64,000 nucleotides of DNA from Cryptomeria japonica (GCF_030272615.1 NC_081407.1:318212456-318276455); one strand, 5' to 3'. Positions 23,989 through 36,980 are shown, counted from the first letter of the stretch. Notes: generated by a model from the sequence alone, not told the origin. Program-made: numbers and translations.

Positions 23989-25100
23989 TGTTAGGTCCCG
24001 GGAAGGACAACTGAGAGGGGGGGGGGGTGAATCAGTTGTGAACCTGTTGTTAATAAATTGTAATCCAAATGCAAATTATTCCAACTTAAACTTAAATGTC
24101 GGTAAAACAAATTAACAGATGTAGCAGTACCGGTTTAACTTAATGCATAAAACATAAAGAGAAATAACATCCACAACACATAACACAAAGATTTTGACGT
24201 GGAAACCCGGTAAGGGAAAAACCACAGTGGGAAACCTTACCCACAATCAGATGATACTACTGCAGATAGTATGTGTATACAAATGGGGTTTGCACATGTA
24301 GAAATGCCAACTGCCTAGAGCTCATTGCTCAATCACAAAATAGGAGTCACACTGACTACACAATTGGATGGTTAAATCCAAGGATAATGTACTGCTCAAA
24401 ATAGCATCTCCAATGCTGGATTCAATACCGGTTAAGCTCTAAACATGAGTGTCAAAACACCTTCATAACCTTCCTTCAACCTTCAAATAATGTCTGTGTG
24501 ATTCGCATAAGGATTTGCTTATTTTCGCTCTTCAATATTCGAATACACTCAGACCATATCCACATCCACATCTTGATCTTCAATAAGATTTTACAATCAT
24601 TTATACAAAACCTAAGACCAAATGTATAGGTCGGCTCACTAAAGATATTACAAATAAGTCTTGATGCGATACAACATGTCGACTCAATACATTTACCACA
24701 ATATCCAATCAATAAACAATCTCCATAACGTGTCGTGTTGATTTGGAGTACCGGTCCATAACCTAGACCTATCTGTCGATAAAGGCAAATTTGTCAACCC
24801 GATTAGACCAATAAGCAAAACACCAAATCCAAACTTCTAGTCCATGTTTTCGACATAACCAAATGATCTCCAAATGATAACAAGTCATCATCGTTGTCGG
24901 TGAACAATATAACTTGTTGGTGAACACATATCGGTGACTGTGCATAAGCCACTAACCATACTGGTGAACATAATGTAAACATCCAAGAAGATAAGTGTTG
25001 ACATCAATGACAAAACCAATGCAACACATGACAAAGTCATCCATAATACCAACTGCATCTTTGCATTTAAAAATGACCATTTTGTTTCGTTTGCTACCAT
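23989..25100. mobile_element. Retroelement-like insertion between LSm5 blocks
   Basis: It starts near tgttaggtcccggg with a G-run at about 24,018-24,028. It contains gacgtggaaacccggtaagg at about 24,197, a phrase typical of plant LTR sequences. No coding domain is visible. The right edge is set only where LSm5-related homology resumes. A solo LTR or LTR fragment is likely; no target-site duplication was identified. Confidence 0.45.
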
Positions 25101-25129
25101 AACTGTGAAAACAACAAATAAAAGAAAAC

Positions 25130-25163
25130 CTGATAGAAGAAGGTGTGAAGGATTGTGTGCCAT
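25130..25163 (-). pseudogene. Orphan LSm5 exon 1 (copy B)
   Basis: A 34-bp exon identical in layout to copy A encodes [11 protein letters not shown], with Pro10 changed to Leu, and keeps the TCAG|GTTTTC donor. Homology with copy A ends about 30 bases into the intron, around 25,101, so exon 2 is absent. Upstream sequence (to 25,225) still matches the LSm5 5' flank. A non-functional fragment. Confidence 0.7.
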
Positions 25164-25227
25164 GTTGTAAAGATTTGTTCTACTCTACTTACAACAACAA
25201 TGGAGATCATGATGACACCTCCACTAG

Positions 25228-27816
25228 TTATCATGTATAATTATGTACTATGTAGTATGAATTATGCAATGCAATTTATGACAAAATCCATATTACAAAA
25301 TTGATGGCATAAACTCTCATTTTTGTTACTCTCTATATCTATATATAATTAAAATGTCTGTAAATTTAAAAAATACTTTTTCTCTATTTTTTTTTCTTTT
25401 TTCATTAAAATACAAGTTGAGAGGGGTGGGAGTTGAAGTTGAATATAGAGACCTTGCATTAATGTGATGACATACTCAACAAGGTTGTGATATAATAGTA
25501 AAAGGGGAGACTTTAAGAACTTAACCAATGTTTAATGGGTTACAGTGAGCATTACAAAGGTTTTAATATTTGGAGTGTGGTGTAAGCATACTTTGCATAA
25601 TAATATGATATAATATTATCCCACAAAACAACCCCTTCAAAGGCATTCCCTATGCTTCAATAAATACTCATAACCTTCCCCAATTTTTACGAGGATTGGT
25701 AAAAATTAAGGTCCTACAAGCAACAAAAGAAAGACTAGCAACAAAGTCAGTAGTTGAAAGAAATAAACTTTTAGTTATTGTCAATATCATAAAATTAGCT
25801 CCACCAAATGTAAACAAAACTTGACAATATATAAGGAAAATAGAAAACCATCTGCTACCATTTCCACGACATAAGTCTCCTACACCAAATTAGAATTTGG
25901 TTAATATCCATTATACCTCAAAAAGAACAAGGATTTCTCAATCAAAACCCTAATTGTGGTAGAAATGATTACACTCCATTGATATCAAATCTCTAAGAGA
26001 GTTTTATCATTCTATTTTTGTTGCTACCACAACAATACCCACAAATATAAGCAAATTGACAAGCATTTAAAAGAAAAGAAAAAAATGAAGGTGTGAAAGT
26101 GACTAACTATTATGTGACATCTTTGAGAACCATGTTGACATAAATGTCAAAGCCCCTAAGAGTCCCAATGAGCTCCTTGTTGCCTTTTATGGTCACCCAT
26201 GCCTTTGATCCTATGCACCTATCTATTAGCTCTATGCCAACCATCACAACACATATTCCTTGTGATGCAAATAATACTAGATTATTGTGAGTTGTCTATA
26301 ATTGCGAAATCAAAAAATAAAAGAAAACCTGGTGGAAGAAGGTGTGAAGGATTGTGTGCCATGTTGTAAATACTTGTTCTACTCTACTTACAACAACACT
26401 AGAGATCACGATGACACCTTCGCTAGTGCCTATGTGCCAATGTTGGAATGAACTTGAACTTCTCTAGATCTTCAAAACTCTTTTCTTGTAAACATGAATT
26501 TAAAACTTAAATTCAAAGCTAAATGTACTTTTATACATTTTATGAAAATGATAAAGTGAAACGAACAAAAGACAATTAAGTTTATACTTTTTGAATATAT
26601 TTAGAGTTGGGAAAAGAAGATTTCGACGAAACAAAACAATAGTGGATGAAAAAATGCAATATCTTTTTGAATACATGTCCCATGAAAAGCATAGAAAAAA
26701 AGGATTTTGTTGTGGATAAGTTTGTCAAATGTAGATGGGGTAAAGTGTTAGGGAGGAAGAAGAATTATCATGTTGAAGTGTTCAATCCCACATACATGAT
26801 CATCATCAAAAATCATACTTAAGGGCTAGTATGCCATGGAAAGCCAAATTTCTTATCACTTGATTAAGAACTATCTCTCATTAATTTCAATGTGAAATGA
26901 GACAATTTGAAATGTTGAAAGAAGCATGAGAAGAAAGGATGTGTTTTTTTTCATTATCAAGATAGTGGAATAAAAAAAACACCACATTGTGGAGCGTGAT
27001 ACTTTCAGAGACATTGGGGACAAACATGTAAATATCTTGACAAATGATTCTTGGTATAATATACTCACCAAGAGGATTCATGAGAAGTTGATAAAGCTCA
27101 TCATCACCTTTAATAGGATAAAGATCGAAATGAAGAAGGCAGAAATGACAAGTCTAACTCTCTTATAGGCTTTACAACTTTATCTCCATTAAGACAAATA
27201 AATCTCAAATAGTTAAAAAAATTATAGGCATTTTATAAACAAATAAACCTCTTTATAGTTGAAAATGTTCGAAGCTTAAATTTGTTAATTGTATTCATTA
27301 TTAAAAAAATATATGGGACCTCATGCATATAAAAACTCCTAAAATTTATCAACATGTTGAGATATTTTAGGAAGCCCCCCTCGATGAGACAACAATATAA
27401 GTACCCAAAAAATGAAAAAAGAAATATAAGAGCCCAAAAATGAGACAAAAAAATATAAACAATGTGATTATCATGATATCAACCATGTTTCGAAGTTAGG
27501 ACTCCATGCTCTAAATTATTAACTTTTTAGGACCCTTTTTTTATTTTCTTTTTTTATTTTTAATTGTGAGTTTGTCACTTTTTTTAGGGTGAGAAAACAT
27601 GTTCATTAGGATGAATTAGGTCTTCATTGCATAGCTTAATTTTACTTATAGGTTTCAACTTCAATGATGAAAATGTGATTTTTTGACAGATCAACTATTT
27701 ATCTTCGATGTAAGGATCTATTTGTTGACCATTTAGAACTATCCTCTTGATTTCTTTACTTAGGATTTGTAATTATTAATTAATTGTGCTTTGTTTTTCT
27801 TAAAATTCTAGTCTTT
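25228..27816. repeat. Duplication block, copy C
   Basis: Second copy of the 21,373-23,970 block. It differs by scattered substitutions and by extra sequence at about 26,815-27,005 absent from copy A. It begins directly after the exon 1 orphan at a junction near 25,225. Confidence 0.75.
26108..26362 (-). pseudogene. LSm5 copy C, exons 1-2 with premature stop
   Basis: Exon 1 is 26,329-26,362 (MAHNPSHLL...) and exon 2 is 26,108-26,231, the same lengths (34 and 124 bp) as copy A, with GT-AG borders preserved. The protein differs at several positions that are invariant in copy A: the IWVIM segment reads AWVTI, and the end of exon 2 reads LKDVT followed by TAA where copy A has LEDVTE. The stop removes all of the Sm2 half. 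It is a processed-free (intron-containing) duplicate pseudogene derived by DNA-level duplication. Confidence 0.75.
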
Positions 27817-30800
27817 TATGCAAGAGCATTCGGGCTCACAAGCAATCCCGCATCACCAAAAAAAGAATTTTCTTTTTGTATGTTCAAGATTTTTTATGTC
27901 TGTGTAGTTTGGATCTTCACAAGCATCTTATGGAGTGTTGAAAGATAAAATATTATTTCTATCAAGACTTGGCTTCCATTTCAAAAATCAGAGGCAAACA
28001 AAGTGTTTAATGTGCCTGGAATGAAAGGAAGAAGATAGTGATTTTTGAGGAAAAGATCTTCATTTTCCAAAGGAGCACAAATTGGTTCTTGTTTTTATTC
28101 ATTTTTCAAACAAATTTGATTTGGCATCATACTATCAAGCAACACAAGCACAATGCTTTCCCCCAAAACAAAGAGGAGTTGATCATTGAATATAGACTAT
28201 TTGGAAGCCCCTGCTAAGAACAAGACCACCTTGAAGCCTCTACAACACCGCAACTCAAATTTGAATGCAATTGAGTCATCTACAATCTTGTTGCACTCTA
28301 TCCATGTGAACCCCATGGCTCTTTTGTGCCTGTGCATATGCTAACATGACCATGTTTTCTCTTCTTTGATCGACATTCCTCTTGTTACTCTAATTTGGTC
28401 TATCATTATAATCTATAAGTTTCTTACCGGTGCTTCTTTTCAAAGTCCTCACAATTGATTTCTTTTTGTATTTTGTTGAAAAAAATTAACATTTCACAAC
28501 TTATTTTATTTTAATTCATTGACACAATGCAAAAAAATTATGTGTTTTTTAAGTGAAACATACAACACTTCAAATTGTGAGAATAATACAGGATGCATAG
28601 GTTTGATGAGATTGTATTTGTCCGCTATAAATGTCACCTCTAGCACAAGAAAATTATAATTGTTGATACAAAATTATCCTCTATTTATTATTTCTACGAG
28701 TTTTTATTTAGTCTCTTAATGCAACACTATATATGTATGCAACTATGTATATATTGTGTAGGGAGAGAAATAAATGTTAAATATTTTGAAATTTGGTATC
28801 TCTTTGCATATGTTACATATGTTTTTTAAAATGTAAGTATGCTAGTTCTTAGTTCAACGTTAGCCCTTGGGAACAAGGAATCAAGTTGGGTTTGGCTATC
28901 TTTATTTGATTATTGTTCATTTTATGTGATATCGATACTTGTTGAGGTATACCCATATGAAAGACCTCCCAAGTCTAAGCTAAGATTAAAGCACAAGAGA
29001 TATAATCTAGTCTCGTAGAGCTTTCCTTCAACCTTTCATAGTCTCTTGACAGGATAATTCACATGCATGATGACAACCCTAGCCCTATGAGTAAGATTTG
29101 GTTCTAGGGAGTGTGGCAACAATTTTGGAAACCAACACTATGTTGTGTAATTGGAGGAGGGAATTGAGAAAACCCTAAAAAGGAGGTAAATTTGAAAATT
29201 TCATGTCTAAGAAGATACTTATCAAAATTACAAGAAAACAACACCACAAGCTCCTCAAAATTCACAAGGGAAAGCTCTGTGAGTTGAATATATAATTGTC
29301 TCATATTTTAATCTCTACCAAATCCCAAATTTTCACCTCTTCACCATCCCTACCTTCTCTAATTCAAAATATTGATATTTGTAAACCCCTCCTCTAATCC
29401 CATATCAAGTTGATGATAATATTCCTTAAGGCTACTCTTCCTTCAAATTGTCCCCTTAGTAATTTCTAGTCCTCAAAATGTTATTTCCTTTTCTTAGTGG
29501 TTAAAGGGGATGGTATCTGAGAAAGGGAAGTAGAACAAGATGACTCATCCTAACTTTAATACATGACTAATTTGTTGCATTGTACTTTCTAAAACCTTAT
29601 AAATGTTCACACTGCTTTTGGATTAATGGTATTTATTCCTTTAGAAATGAGTATGTGGAGGTCACTCAAAATATTGGTGATAAAGGAGAATATAAAGTGA
29701 CTAGGACTGTATATCAAGTTACTCATATTGAGCTTAGCCCCTCTACTTAGAGGGTGATATTTGTAAATTTTAGATCTCAATTATAAAATTAGTACAAAGA
29801 ATAGAAATGAGAAAGTGACTAGAGAACAACTAGAGGAACAAGTCCAAACCTTGACAACATACATCAATTCTATCATAGATGAATACATCTAGTTTGTCAT
29901 TAAGTACATGCCTTAATCAACTTTAGATAATGTGAATAGATGAGGTGTTGATAAAGACGTAATAGATAAGATAAGCTATAAAGCATAATGAAAAGTCTCA
30001 AAAGAATGGGTTGAACAAATTATGCTAGAATGTATGTTATTCATTAAAGAAGAAATAATTTCATGCTAGCAAGTTGATAACAAAGTGAAGAGTTAAATGA
30101 CAACATTGCATTGGTTGGTAAAGAGGACACTTTATGGTGGCTTTCATTTGGATGGATTTAGAAGAAATGAAGAAATTTGATGTCAAAACAATAGCTTTTG
30201 AGAAAATTCTAATTAAAATTGTAGGATTATGATGAATTAACATTGCTAAAAAGAATTTAATAGAAAATATAATTATCAAGCAAACCATCTTGGAGCTAAA
30301 AAAGCTACTGAAATAGTTTGATCAAAATCAAGTACGATATTACTGCATCCTATCAAGCTTTTGAAGTACATATAATGAAAGAAGACAACTAAGCTATAGA
30401 AGATATTCAAATAGTCAAACATAATTTCAAAAATGTGGTCTTGGAAGAAGTATTTAAAAAATAAATTATTGATATACTAAAAAATTATCATTAATGTCAA
30501 CTATAATATTTAATTATTAAATAGAATTATAAGAAATAATAAAGAGCTTAGAAACTTAAAAAATGAGATTTCTTAGCACCATCATTCTAGGATCTAAATT
30601 AATTCCATTGGAAATGAAACAATTTAGAGTCTATAAAGGGATGTCTTCTTTAGAAAAGTTCGAGGTGATAAGAAGTAGCTCCTCAAGAAAAAAGAGATTT
30701 TATTTCTATCTTTGAATTATAAATTAGTCATTTATATAAATTAATATACTCATTTTATTTATGAATTTATAATGAAAAGGAAATATTTTAAATTTATTAA

Positions 30801-32298
30801 AGTTGTAAATAAAAAAGTAGTTATAAGTTATTTATTAGGGAAATAGCCTCTATGTGTGATGCTAAGTTGTATTTTGAGGGAACTTTTTTCATTTTCACAA
30901 TTTTATAAAAGGGTTTTGGAGTTGTTTAATTTTATAAAGAAATAAAAAATACATAGATTATCACATCATGGTGTTTTCTAAGTACTATTGTTGATTTCTT
31001 GTATGTTAAATTGATATATGTTTTTATATTCCCTTGTTTTAGTAAAGAAAATGCCTTAGATCAAATAAATTTTATTAACTGTGTAATATTAAAGGTGTAT
31101 AAGTTATAATTTAGAAATAGTGGACTAAAAACTATTTTTATAAAAACCTATCTTATCATAAGTTAATATTTGTGAAACATCATCCCTTCTTTATTTCACT
31201 GTAAACTTTTGATGAAATAGTATCTTTCTTTTATGGTGAAATTATTTATAAATCATTTCCATTAGGTGTATGAAATTTAAGTCAACTCTCGTATGCTTCT
31301 TGCTAGGATTTCTTGAAAAATCATTATTTATTTAGTTAGTTTTATCTTTTAGTATTTTAGGTAAAAAATACCTTGAAAATAAAATATTTATCATACAAGG
31401 GAGTTACCACTCTAAAAAAAGAGGAAATTGTTAAATAATAAAAACTTCTTCAATTATTGATATGGTTGCAATGAAAAATATGAATACACCACAAGCTAAA
31501 AAATACATATATCATCCATTTATTTATGTTGACACCGAACCTTGTGGCCCCTGGGATTTGTGTGTTTTTCAAAGTTTTTAATGGGGTTTTGTTAGCATCC
31601 CCTTTGATAGACGATTCAATTTTCGCTCCTATATATGTCTAGATCTATGGTCTTATCCTAAATAGCTTGTTTGGATGGGGCTCCTATTGTGTTGTGGCTA
31701 CTTATAGTGTTGTGATGCCTCAATTTGATCTATTTTGACTCATGGTGTTGCAATGGTTTGCCCTGCAATGTTTTGCATGGTTTGTTACTATGCTTATAGA
31801 AATTTGTTGGGAAGAGGGTCCCTTTTGACTTTATTGAGGGATGTCGAACCACTAGTCACTTACATAGTCATCTTCCCCTTACATAATCCTCCCTTGTTCT
31901 CATATTCAAGTAGGAAGTGATTGATATGATTATGCTAATAATGGTTTGACATGTAGATCTTAATAGTTGCTAGCTTCTCTTCCCAATCTAAATAAATGGG
32001 TAAATTGGATTCTTAAAGACTACTCATGATGGACAAGATTAGACTTTATTCCTACTTAAGCCTGTGATTATTTATCATATCCTTTTAATCTATTGATGGT
32101 GTCTAGGTAATATTAGATGGTAGGTGTTGGATGTGGGTTAACCCTCCATCTTGATTAGGCCTTCATTCTCCCTTCAACCACTCATTAAATCGATCAATGT
32201 CTTTCTCATTTAGGTCAAACTTCCTAATATCCCTATGCAATTCTAGAGAAACTCATATTTTGAATCCATTGAAAATGATACTGGTCAATTTCACAAGT
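27817..32298. other. Long stretch without a recognisable gene
   Basis: About 4.5 kb of AT-rich DNA. Several frames of 60-75 codons exist, but none carries a known motif and codon use is not gene-like. No LTR termini, tRNA-type boxes or tandem arrays were noticed. Confidence 0.4.
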
Positions 32299-32303
32299 AA
32301 CTT
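32299..32303. repeat. Left target-site duplication (aactt) of the chromovirus-type element
   Basis: aactt lies directly outside the left LTR and recurs at 38,556-38,560 directly outside the right LTR. Confidence 0.85.
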
Positions 32304-32595
32304 TGAAGTAGTCACCGGTGAGGAGGGACCTCAAAGAGATCAATCCGGACCGGTCAGCAAGAGTAAACATAATAGAAACAAAAATATATGATGGAGACAA
32401 TGCAGAACAGATTGTTTTATTGCATGAAAATTAATCACAACGAACCGATAACAACCAGGTTACAACATACCAACTCACAGGCCTGGTAGAATATACAGAA
32501 TAGGTCACAACTGGGACCTTGAATCTTGAGATCTATCTTCTACACACAGTCTAGCTACTTGATTCTCTGATTGATTACATTTTAATGCATAATTA

Positions 32596-32682
<87 letters not shown>

Positions 32683-33166
32683 ATCCAAAGGATCCAGTCG
32701 GCCCAAAAGGGATAAAAACCCGAAGAACAATACCTAACATGCAAAATAAACAAGGTTGGCCTCCGCCAAGAGATTCCTTCAAAAAATCCAAAGGATGAAA
32801 CGTAGATCGCAGGAAAAGGTCTGCCACACGCCAAGGAACATTGGAATCAACGTCCAAGGCTCTGCAAGCTTCGAAAGGGGTTCTGATAGATCACCAAAAA
32901 TAGGTCCAGACAACCGGTAACAAGACTGCCAACTGGTCAAGGAAACCGATAGCGATATCTTGTCGAAAAATGATCCAAACGCGATGTGGTCTGAAAGAAA
33001 GAAAGATGATCAAGTCTTCAAGTAGAATCCAACTCCACAGGATCAGGTGAGCCAAAATTGGGACACATAGAAAGGAAAACTAAAAGTGCAAACAAAAAGC
33101 AAAATAGAAAGGAAAATGTTTTTGGTTGATGCAAGATTGCTATGAACCGGGGATGCTCCTGCATCA
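32304..33166 (-). repeat. 3' LTR (left), 863 bp with TA-repeat expansion
   Basis: Read on the minus strand it starts TGATGCAGG and ends GCTACTTCA-like sequence (forward tgaagta). It is 132 bp longer than its partner, mainly because of the TA microsatellite at 32,598-32,680 and a block of about 50 bp near 32,457-32,512 that is missing from the right LTR. Confidence 0.88.
32598..32680. repeat. (TA)n microsatellite
   Basis: About 80 bases of uninterrupted AT dinucleotides. The equivalent place in the right LTR (about 38,065) has only four or so units. It yields spurious IYIYIY open frames on the minus strand. Confidence 0.95.
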
Positions 33167-33200
33167 GACATCTGGGGTTATTGAAAAAAAAGTGACCCTC

Positions 33201-34472
33201 TCACTTTGTCGAGGTCAGAGGGAAACCAAGGCGGTCTACCTCTACCTGAGAAATCCAAGATGAATCTTCAACTGGTCTGTCCTTCCACTTCACAAGATAT
33301 TCCTTATACTGTCTGCTCCGGGTACTACGCCCAATCCTACTATCCAAAATCTCTTCAATTTGATCTAATTCCTTATGGGGCAACTGTTTCCCCGAGTCTG
33401 CAACACTGTCCTCACTTAATACTGGTTCATGATACTCATGAAGATCTGCAATGTTAAACACAGGTGAAATACTTAGACTATCCAGTAACTCCACTTCATA
33501 TACATTTCCAGAACTAAACTTCCTCAAAATCCTACAAGGTCCAAACTTCTTCATCTGCAACTTGTTATAAGCTCCAACTAGGAATCTCTCTTTTCTCAAA
33601 TATACTATCACTTTATCACCAACTTCAAATTCCTTATGTCTTTTCTTCTTATTTGCCTTCTCCTTATACTTGTTGTTCATGTCTTTCAAATGTTGCTTAA
33701 CCTGAATATGCAATGCTGCCATGTGATCTGCAGAGTCTTCTTCTTTAGAACTTTTCTGGTCTTCACTGCTAATGTCTCTCAATTCTGATATACCTCTAGG
33801 ATGCACTCTGGTAACAATCTCAAAAGGTGTTCTTCCCGTACTTCTATTCATTGAATTGTTGTAGGCAAACTCTGCTTGTGCAAGGATCGAATCCCAACTT
33901 CCAGTTTTATCTCCCACTAAACATCTCAACAAGTTTCCCAAACTCCAATTAATAACTTTTGTTTGTCCATCAATTTGTGGATGAAAAGTAGAACTAAACT
34001 TCAAATTTGTTTTCATCTTCTTCCAAAGTGTTCTCCAAAAATAGCCAACAAACTTAGTAACTCTATCTGAAACTATGATCTTAGGTAATCCATGCAATCT
34101 CATCACTTCCTTGAAAAATAGGTTTGCTACATGCAATGCATCTGATGTCTTCTTACAAGGTATGAAATGAGCCATCTTCGAGAATCTATCCACTATCACA
34201 AATATAGAATCATTCCCTCTCGGTGTCTTAGGCAATCTAAGTACAAAATCCAAGCTTATATCCTCCCAAGGTCTTACCGGTATTGTCAAAGGTTTATACA
34301 ATCCCACATTCTGACTACTATCCTTTGCAACTTGACAAACTCTACAACTATGCACATATCTCTTAACATCCTTATGAATATAGGGCCAAAAGTATTGTTC
34401 ACTCACCAATGCTACTGTTTTGTCAATGCCAAAATGTCTAGCTAGTCCTCCACTGTGTTTCTCCTTTATCAA
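33201..34472 (-). CDS. Gypsy integrase with C-terminal chromodomain
   Basis: A 423-codon open frame. Residues about 1-60 hold the HHCC zinc-binding domain (KHSGGLARHFG then HSCRVCQVAK). Residues about 65-210 hold the catalytic core: first Asp in ISLDFV, second Asp in IIVSDRVTKF. The third catalytic residue, normally Glu in DGQTE, is Lys here (DGQTKVINWS). Residues about 270-345 give the usual linker. About 365-420 form a chromodomain (EEILDSRIG, YLVKWKDRP, SSWI), which in this group targets insertion to methylated histone-marked chromatin. The start is internal to a polyprotein and the frame ends near the 3' LTR. Open but catalytically compromised. Confidence 0.85.
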   Translation of the reverse strand: MIKEKHSGGLARHFGIDKTVALVSEQYFWPYIHKDVKRYVHSCRVCQVAKDSSQNVGLYKPLTIPVRPWEDISLDFVLRLPKTPRGNDSIFVIVDRFSKMAHFIPCKKTSDALHVANLFFKEVMRLHGLPKIIVSDRVTKFVGYFWRTLWKKMKTNLKFSSTFHPQIDGQTKVINWSLGNLLRCLVGDKTGSWDSILAQAEFAYNNSMNRSTGRTPFEIVTRVHPRGISELRDISSEDQKSSKEEDSADHMAALHIQVKQHLKDMNNKYKEKANKKKRHKEFEVGDKVIVYLRKERFLVGAYNKLQMKKFGPCRILRKFSSGNVYEVELLDSLSISPVFNIADLHEYHEPVLSEDSVADSGKQLPHKELDQIEEILDSRIGRSTRSRQYKEYLVKWKDRPVEDSSWISQVEVDRLGFPLTSTK

Positions 34473-34499
34473 ATTCTCCCTCGTAAAACTCTTAGGTAT

Positions 34500-35066
34500 T
34501 CACAACTGAAATCCTCTTAATAACATCACATCCTGAATGAAGTAATCCAACCACTTTCTTCTATCTACCATAACCGGTTCTCTGCATGCTTTCCAAGGTT
34601 CTACAAAATTTGGGTCATCATTATACAAGGTCTTCAAATCTTCAAATCCTAACACTGTCACTCTCATCTCTGTTACCAAGTTCCTTCTCCTACTCAATGC
34701 ATCGGCAAATTTGTTAGATTTCCCACTTCTATGCTTCAACATAAAGGTGTAACTCTACAAGAATTATACCCATCTCATATGTCTCTGATTCAACTTACTC
34801 TGACTGTTCAAATACTGCAAAGCTTGATGATCTATATACAACACAAACTCCTTAGGCAACAAGTAATGTCTCCATTTCTTCAAGGTTGGAACTAAGGCAT
34901 AAAACTCCTAATCATACACTGAATATCTCCTTCGGGCATCATTCAATTTCTCACTGAAATAAGCTACTGCTCTCCCTTCCTGACTCAAGACTACTCCTAT
35001 TATTGTTCCACTTGCATCACATTCCACTTAAAATACTTTATTGAAATCCGATAAAGCTAACACAGG
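34500..35066 (-). pseudogene. Gypsy RNase H region with stops
   Basis: Between RT and integrase the minus strand encodes RNase H landmarks: VECDASGT, then [16 protein letters not shown] and, in an open 80-codon frame at 34,500-34,742, SGKSNKFADALSRR. The first three lie between in-frame stop codons near 34,740-35,066, so the domain is interrupted. It would have removed the RNA template during reverse transcription. Confidence 0.8.
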
Positions 35067-35978
35067 CTACTCAGTCACTTTCTGCTTCAACAGTTCAAAA
35101 CTTTTGTTTGCTCCGACGGTCCACTTGAATTCCTTTTGATCTCCTCTCATGGTCTCAGTCATAGGGTTACAAACTGAACTAAAATTTCTGATAAACTTTC
35201 GGTAAAAACTAGCTAATCCATGAAATGATCTTACCTCTCCAATGCTTTCCAGTGTAGGCCATTCAACAATTGCTTTCACTTTCTCATGGTCCATCTTCAA
35301 ACCATCCTCAGATATCACAAATCCCAAATAGACTAATTCATCCTTCGTGAAAGTACACTTCTTGATATTGATCAACAACTTCTCTTCTCTCAACCTTTGC
35401 AAAACTTGCCTTGACTGCAACAAATGCTCCTCTTTTGTCCTACTTAAAATTAGAATGTCATCCAAATACACAATAACAAACTTACCCAATAATTTCTTCA
35501 ATACCTCATTCATTAGCCTCATGAAAGTACTCGGTGCATTAGTCAATCTAAAAGGCATCACCAACCATTCATACAGTCCTTCGTTTGTCTTAAATGTTGT
35601 CTTCCACTCATCACCTTCTCTGATCCCAATTTGATGATATCCACTCTTCAAATCTATCTTTGTAAAGTATTTTGCTCCACTCAAACAATCCATTATGTCA
35701 TCCATCCTAGGCAAAGGAAACCGGTATTTCACCGTGACCTTGTTTATTGCTTTGGAATTAGTACACATTCTCCATTCTCTATTCTTCTTAGGTGTTAATA
35801 CTGCTGGTACTGTACAAGGGTTCGAACTCTCCCTGATCAAACCTTTATCCAACAACTCCCGCACTTGTCTATTCAGTTCTTCATTCTCTGTCAGTGTCAA
35901 CTGGTGTGCAACTTTGTTAGGCACACTAGCTCCGGGAACCAAGTCAATGCAATGACTAATACTTCTCACAGGTGGCAA
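35067..35978 (-). pseudogene. Gypsy reverse transcriptase domain
   Basis: A 303-codon open stretch with all main RT blocks: [37 protein letters not shown] (first catalytic Asp), the [12 protein letters not shown] block, [10 protein letters not shown] (YLDD active site) and [10 protein letters not shown]. The domain alone is intact, but the reading frame ends before RNase H at a stop just left of 35,067 and does not join the protease frame. It is therefore part of a broken polyprotein. Confidence 0.88.
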
Positions 35979-36038
35979 TCCATTAGGTATATTATCTTAA
36001 ATGGTGTCTTCATATTCTACTAGCAAATCTTTTATCTC

Positions 36039-36572
36039 TTATGGGTGTTCTCCTTCCAATTCCTGTTTCTCTATCCTCTTAGGAATTAAGGCAAAACACA
36101 CATTCTTGTGTCTCAATCCATCCAGGAATTTCCTTCCATCTACCGAATAGATTCTAGCATTCGTACAAACTTCGTTCTTCAAAGGTTCCTCCAAAGGTGA
36201 CAAGGTTTGTGTCATCTCATTGACCACAATAGTGTATGTATTCTTCCTCCCATCATGTAGTGCCTGTCTATCAAACTTCCAAGGTCTACCCAACAAAAGA
36301 TGACAAATATCCATATGCATAATATCACACAAGACTTCATCATGATAATTTCCAATTTTCAATTTCACCAAACATTGTTCACTTACCAACAATTTATGTT
36401 CATCCTGAATCCATGCTATCTGATAAGGCTTAGGGTGTTTAAATCTCTCCAATTTCAACTTATTCACTATTTCTTCTAAAACAAGATTATTTGAACTACC
36501 ACTATCAATAACAACTTTACAACACTTACCATATAGCTTACATCTGGTCTTGAATAGATTCTTCCTCTGCAA
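36039..36572 (-). pseudogene. Gypsy aspartic protease region
   Basis: A 177-codon frame with the active-site motif VVIDSGSSNNLV (Asp-Ser-Gly) near residue 23 and the flap/core block DICHLLLGRPWKFD about 70 residues later, as in retrotransposon proteases that cut the Gag-Pol polyprotein. It is separated by stops from gag on one side and from RT on the other. Confidence 0.8.
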
Positions 36573-36980
36573 GGGCTCTTCATCTCCTCCTGTATGACAT
36601 AAAGCTCACCTCATCACCAACAGTTCTCCATCTTCCGATTTATTGTCTGATTTGGTGGGGTTTTCTTCCATAATTGTTACTCTTCCGGTAGTTTATGTCT
36701 TCTTACACTCGAATGCACGATGTCCTCCTCCACACTATAAGTAGGTTCCTCTAAATGTCCTCTTGTCTTGTCTTCCAAAATTCTCATTCTGGTAACCATC
36801 TGGTTCTGTCCTCCAGTAGAAAATTCTATCATCCTTTTGGTATGAATTACCTTCTTTGTTCACTTCCTTGACCTTGCTTTGATCTGTACTGGTTCGTCTT
36901 CCTTCGCTATATCCTCTTCCTCCAGTAAACCTTCCACCTTTGCCTATTTGCCTCTGCTCATGTCTTTTGTTTAACTTCTC
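36573..36980 (-). pseudogene. Gag C-terminal region with decayed zinc knuckle
   Basis: The minus strand encodes an arginine/glycine-rich tract and a CGGGGHRAFECKKT-like end of a CCHC knuckle whose first half is broken by a stop. Several in-frame stops occur between 36,600 and 36,980. Confidence 0.55.

Noticed and set aside
32505-32857. Open frames rich in IYIYIY on the minus strand
   Set aside because: They are produced by the TA microsatellite in the LTR and have no coding meaning.
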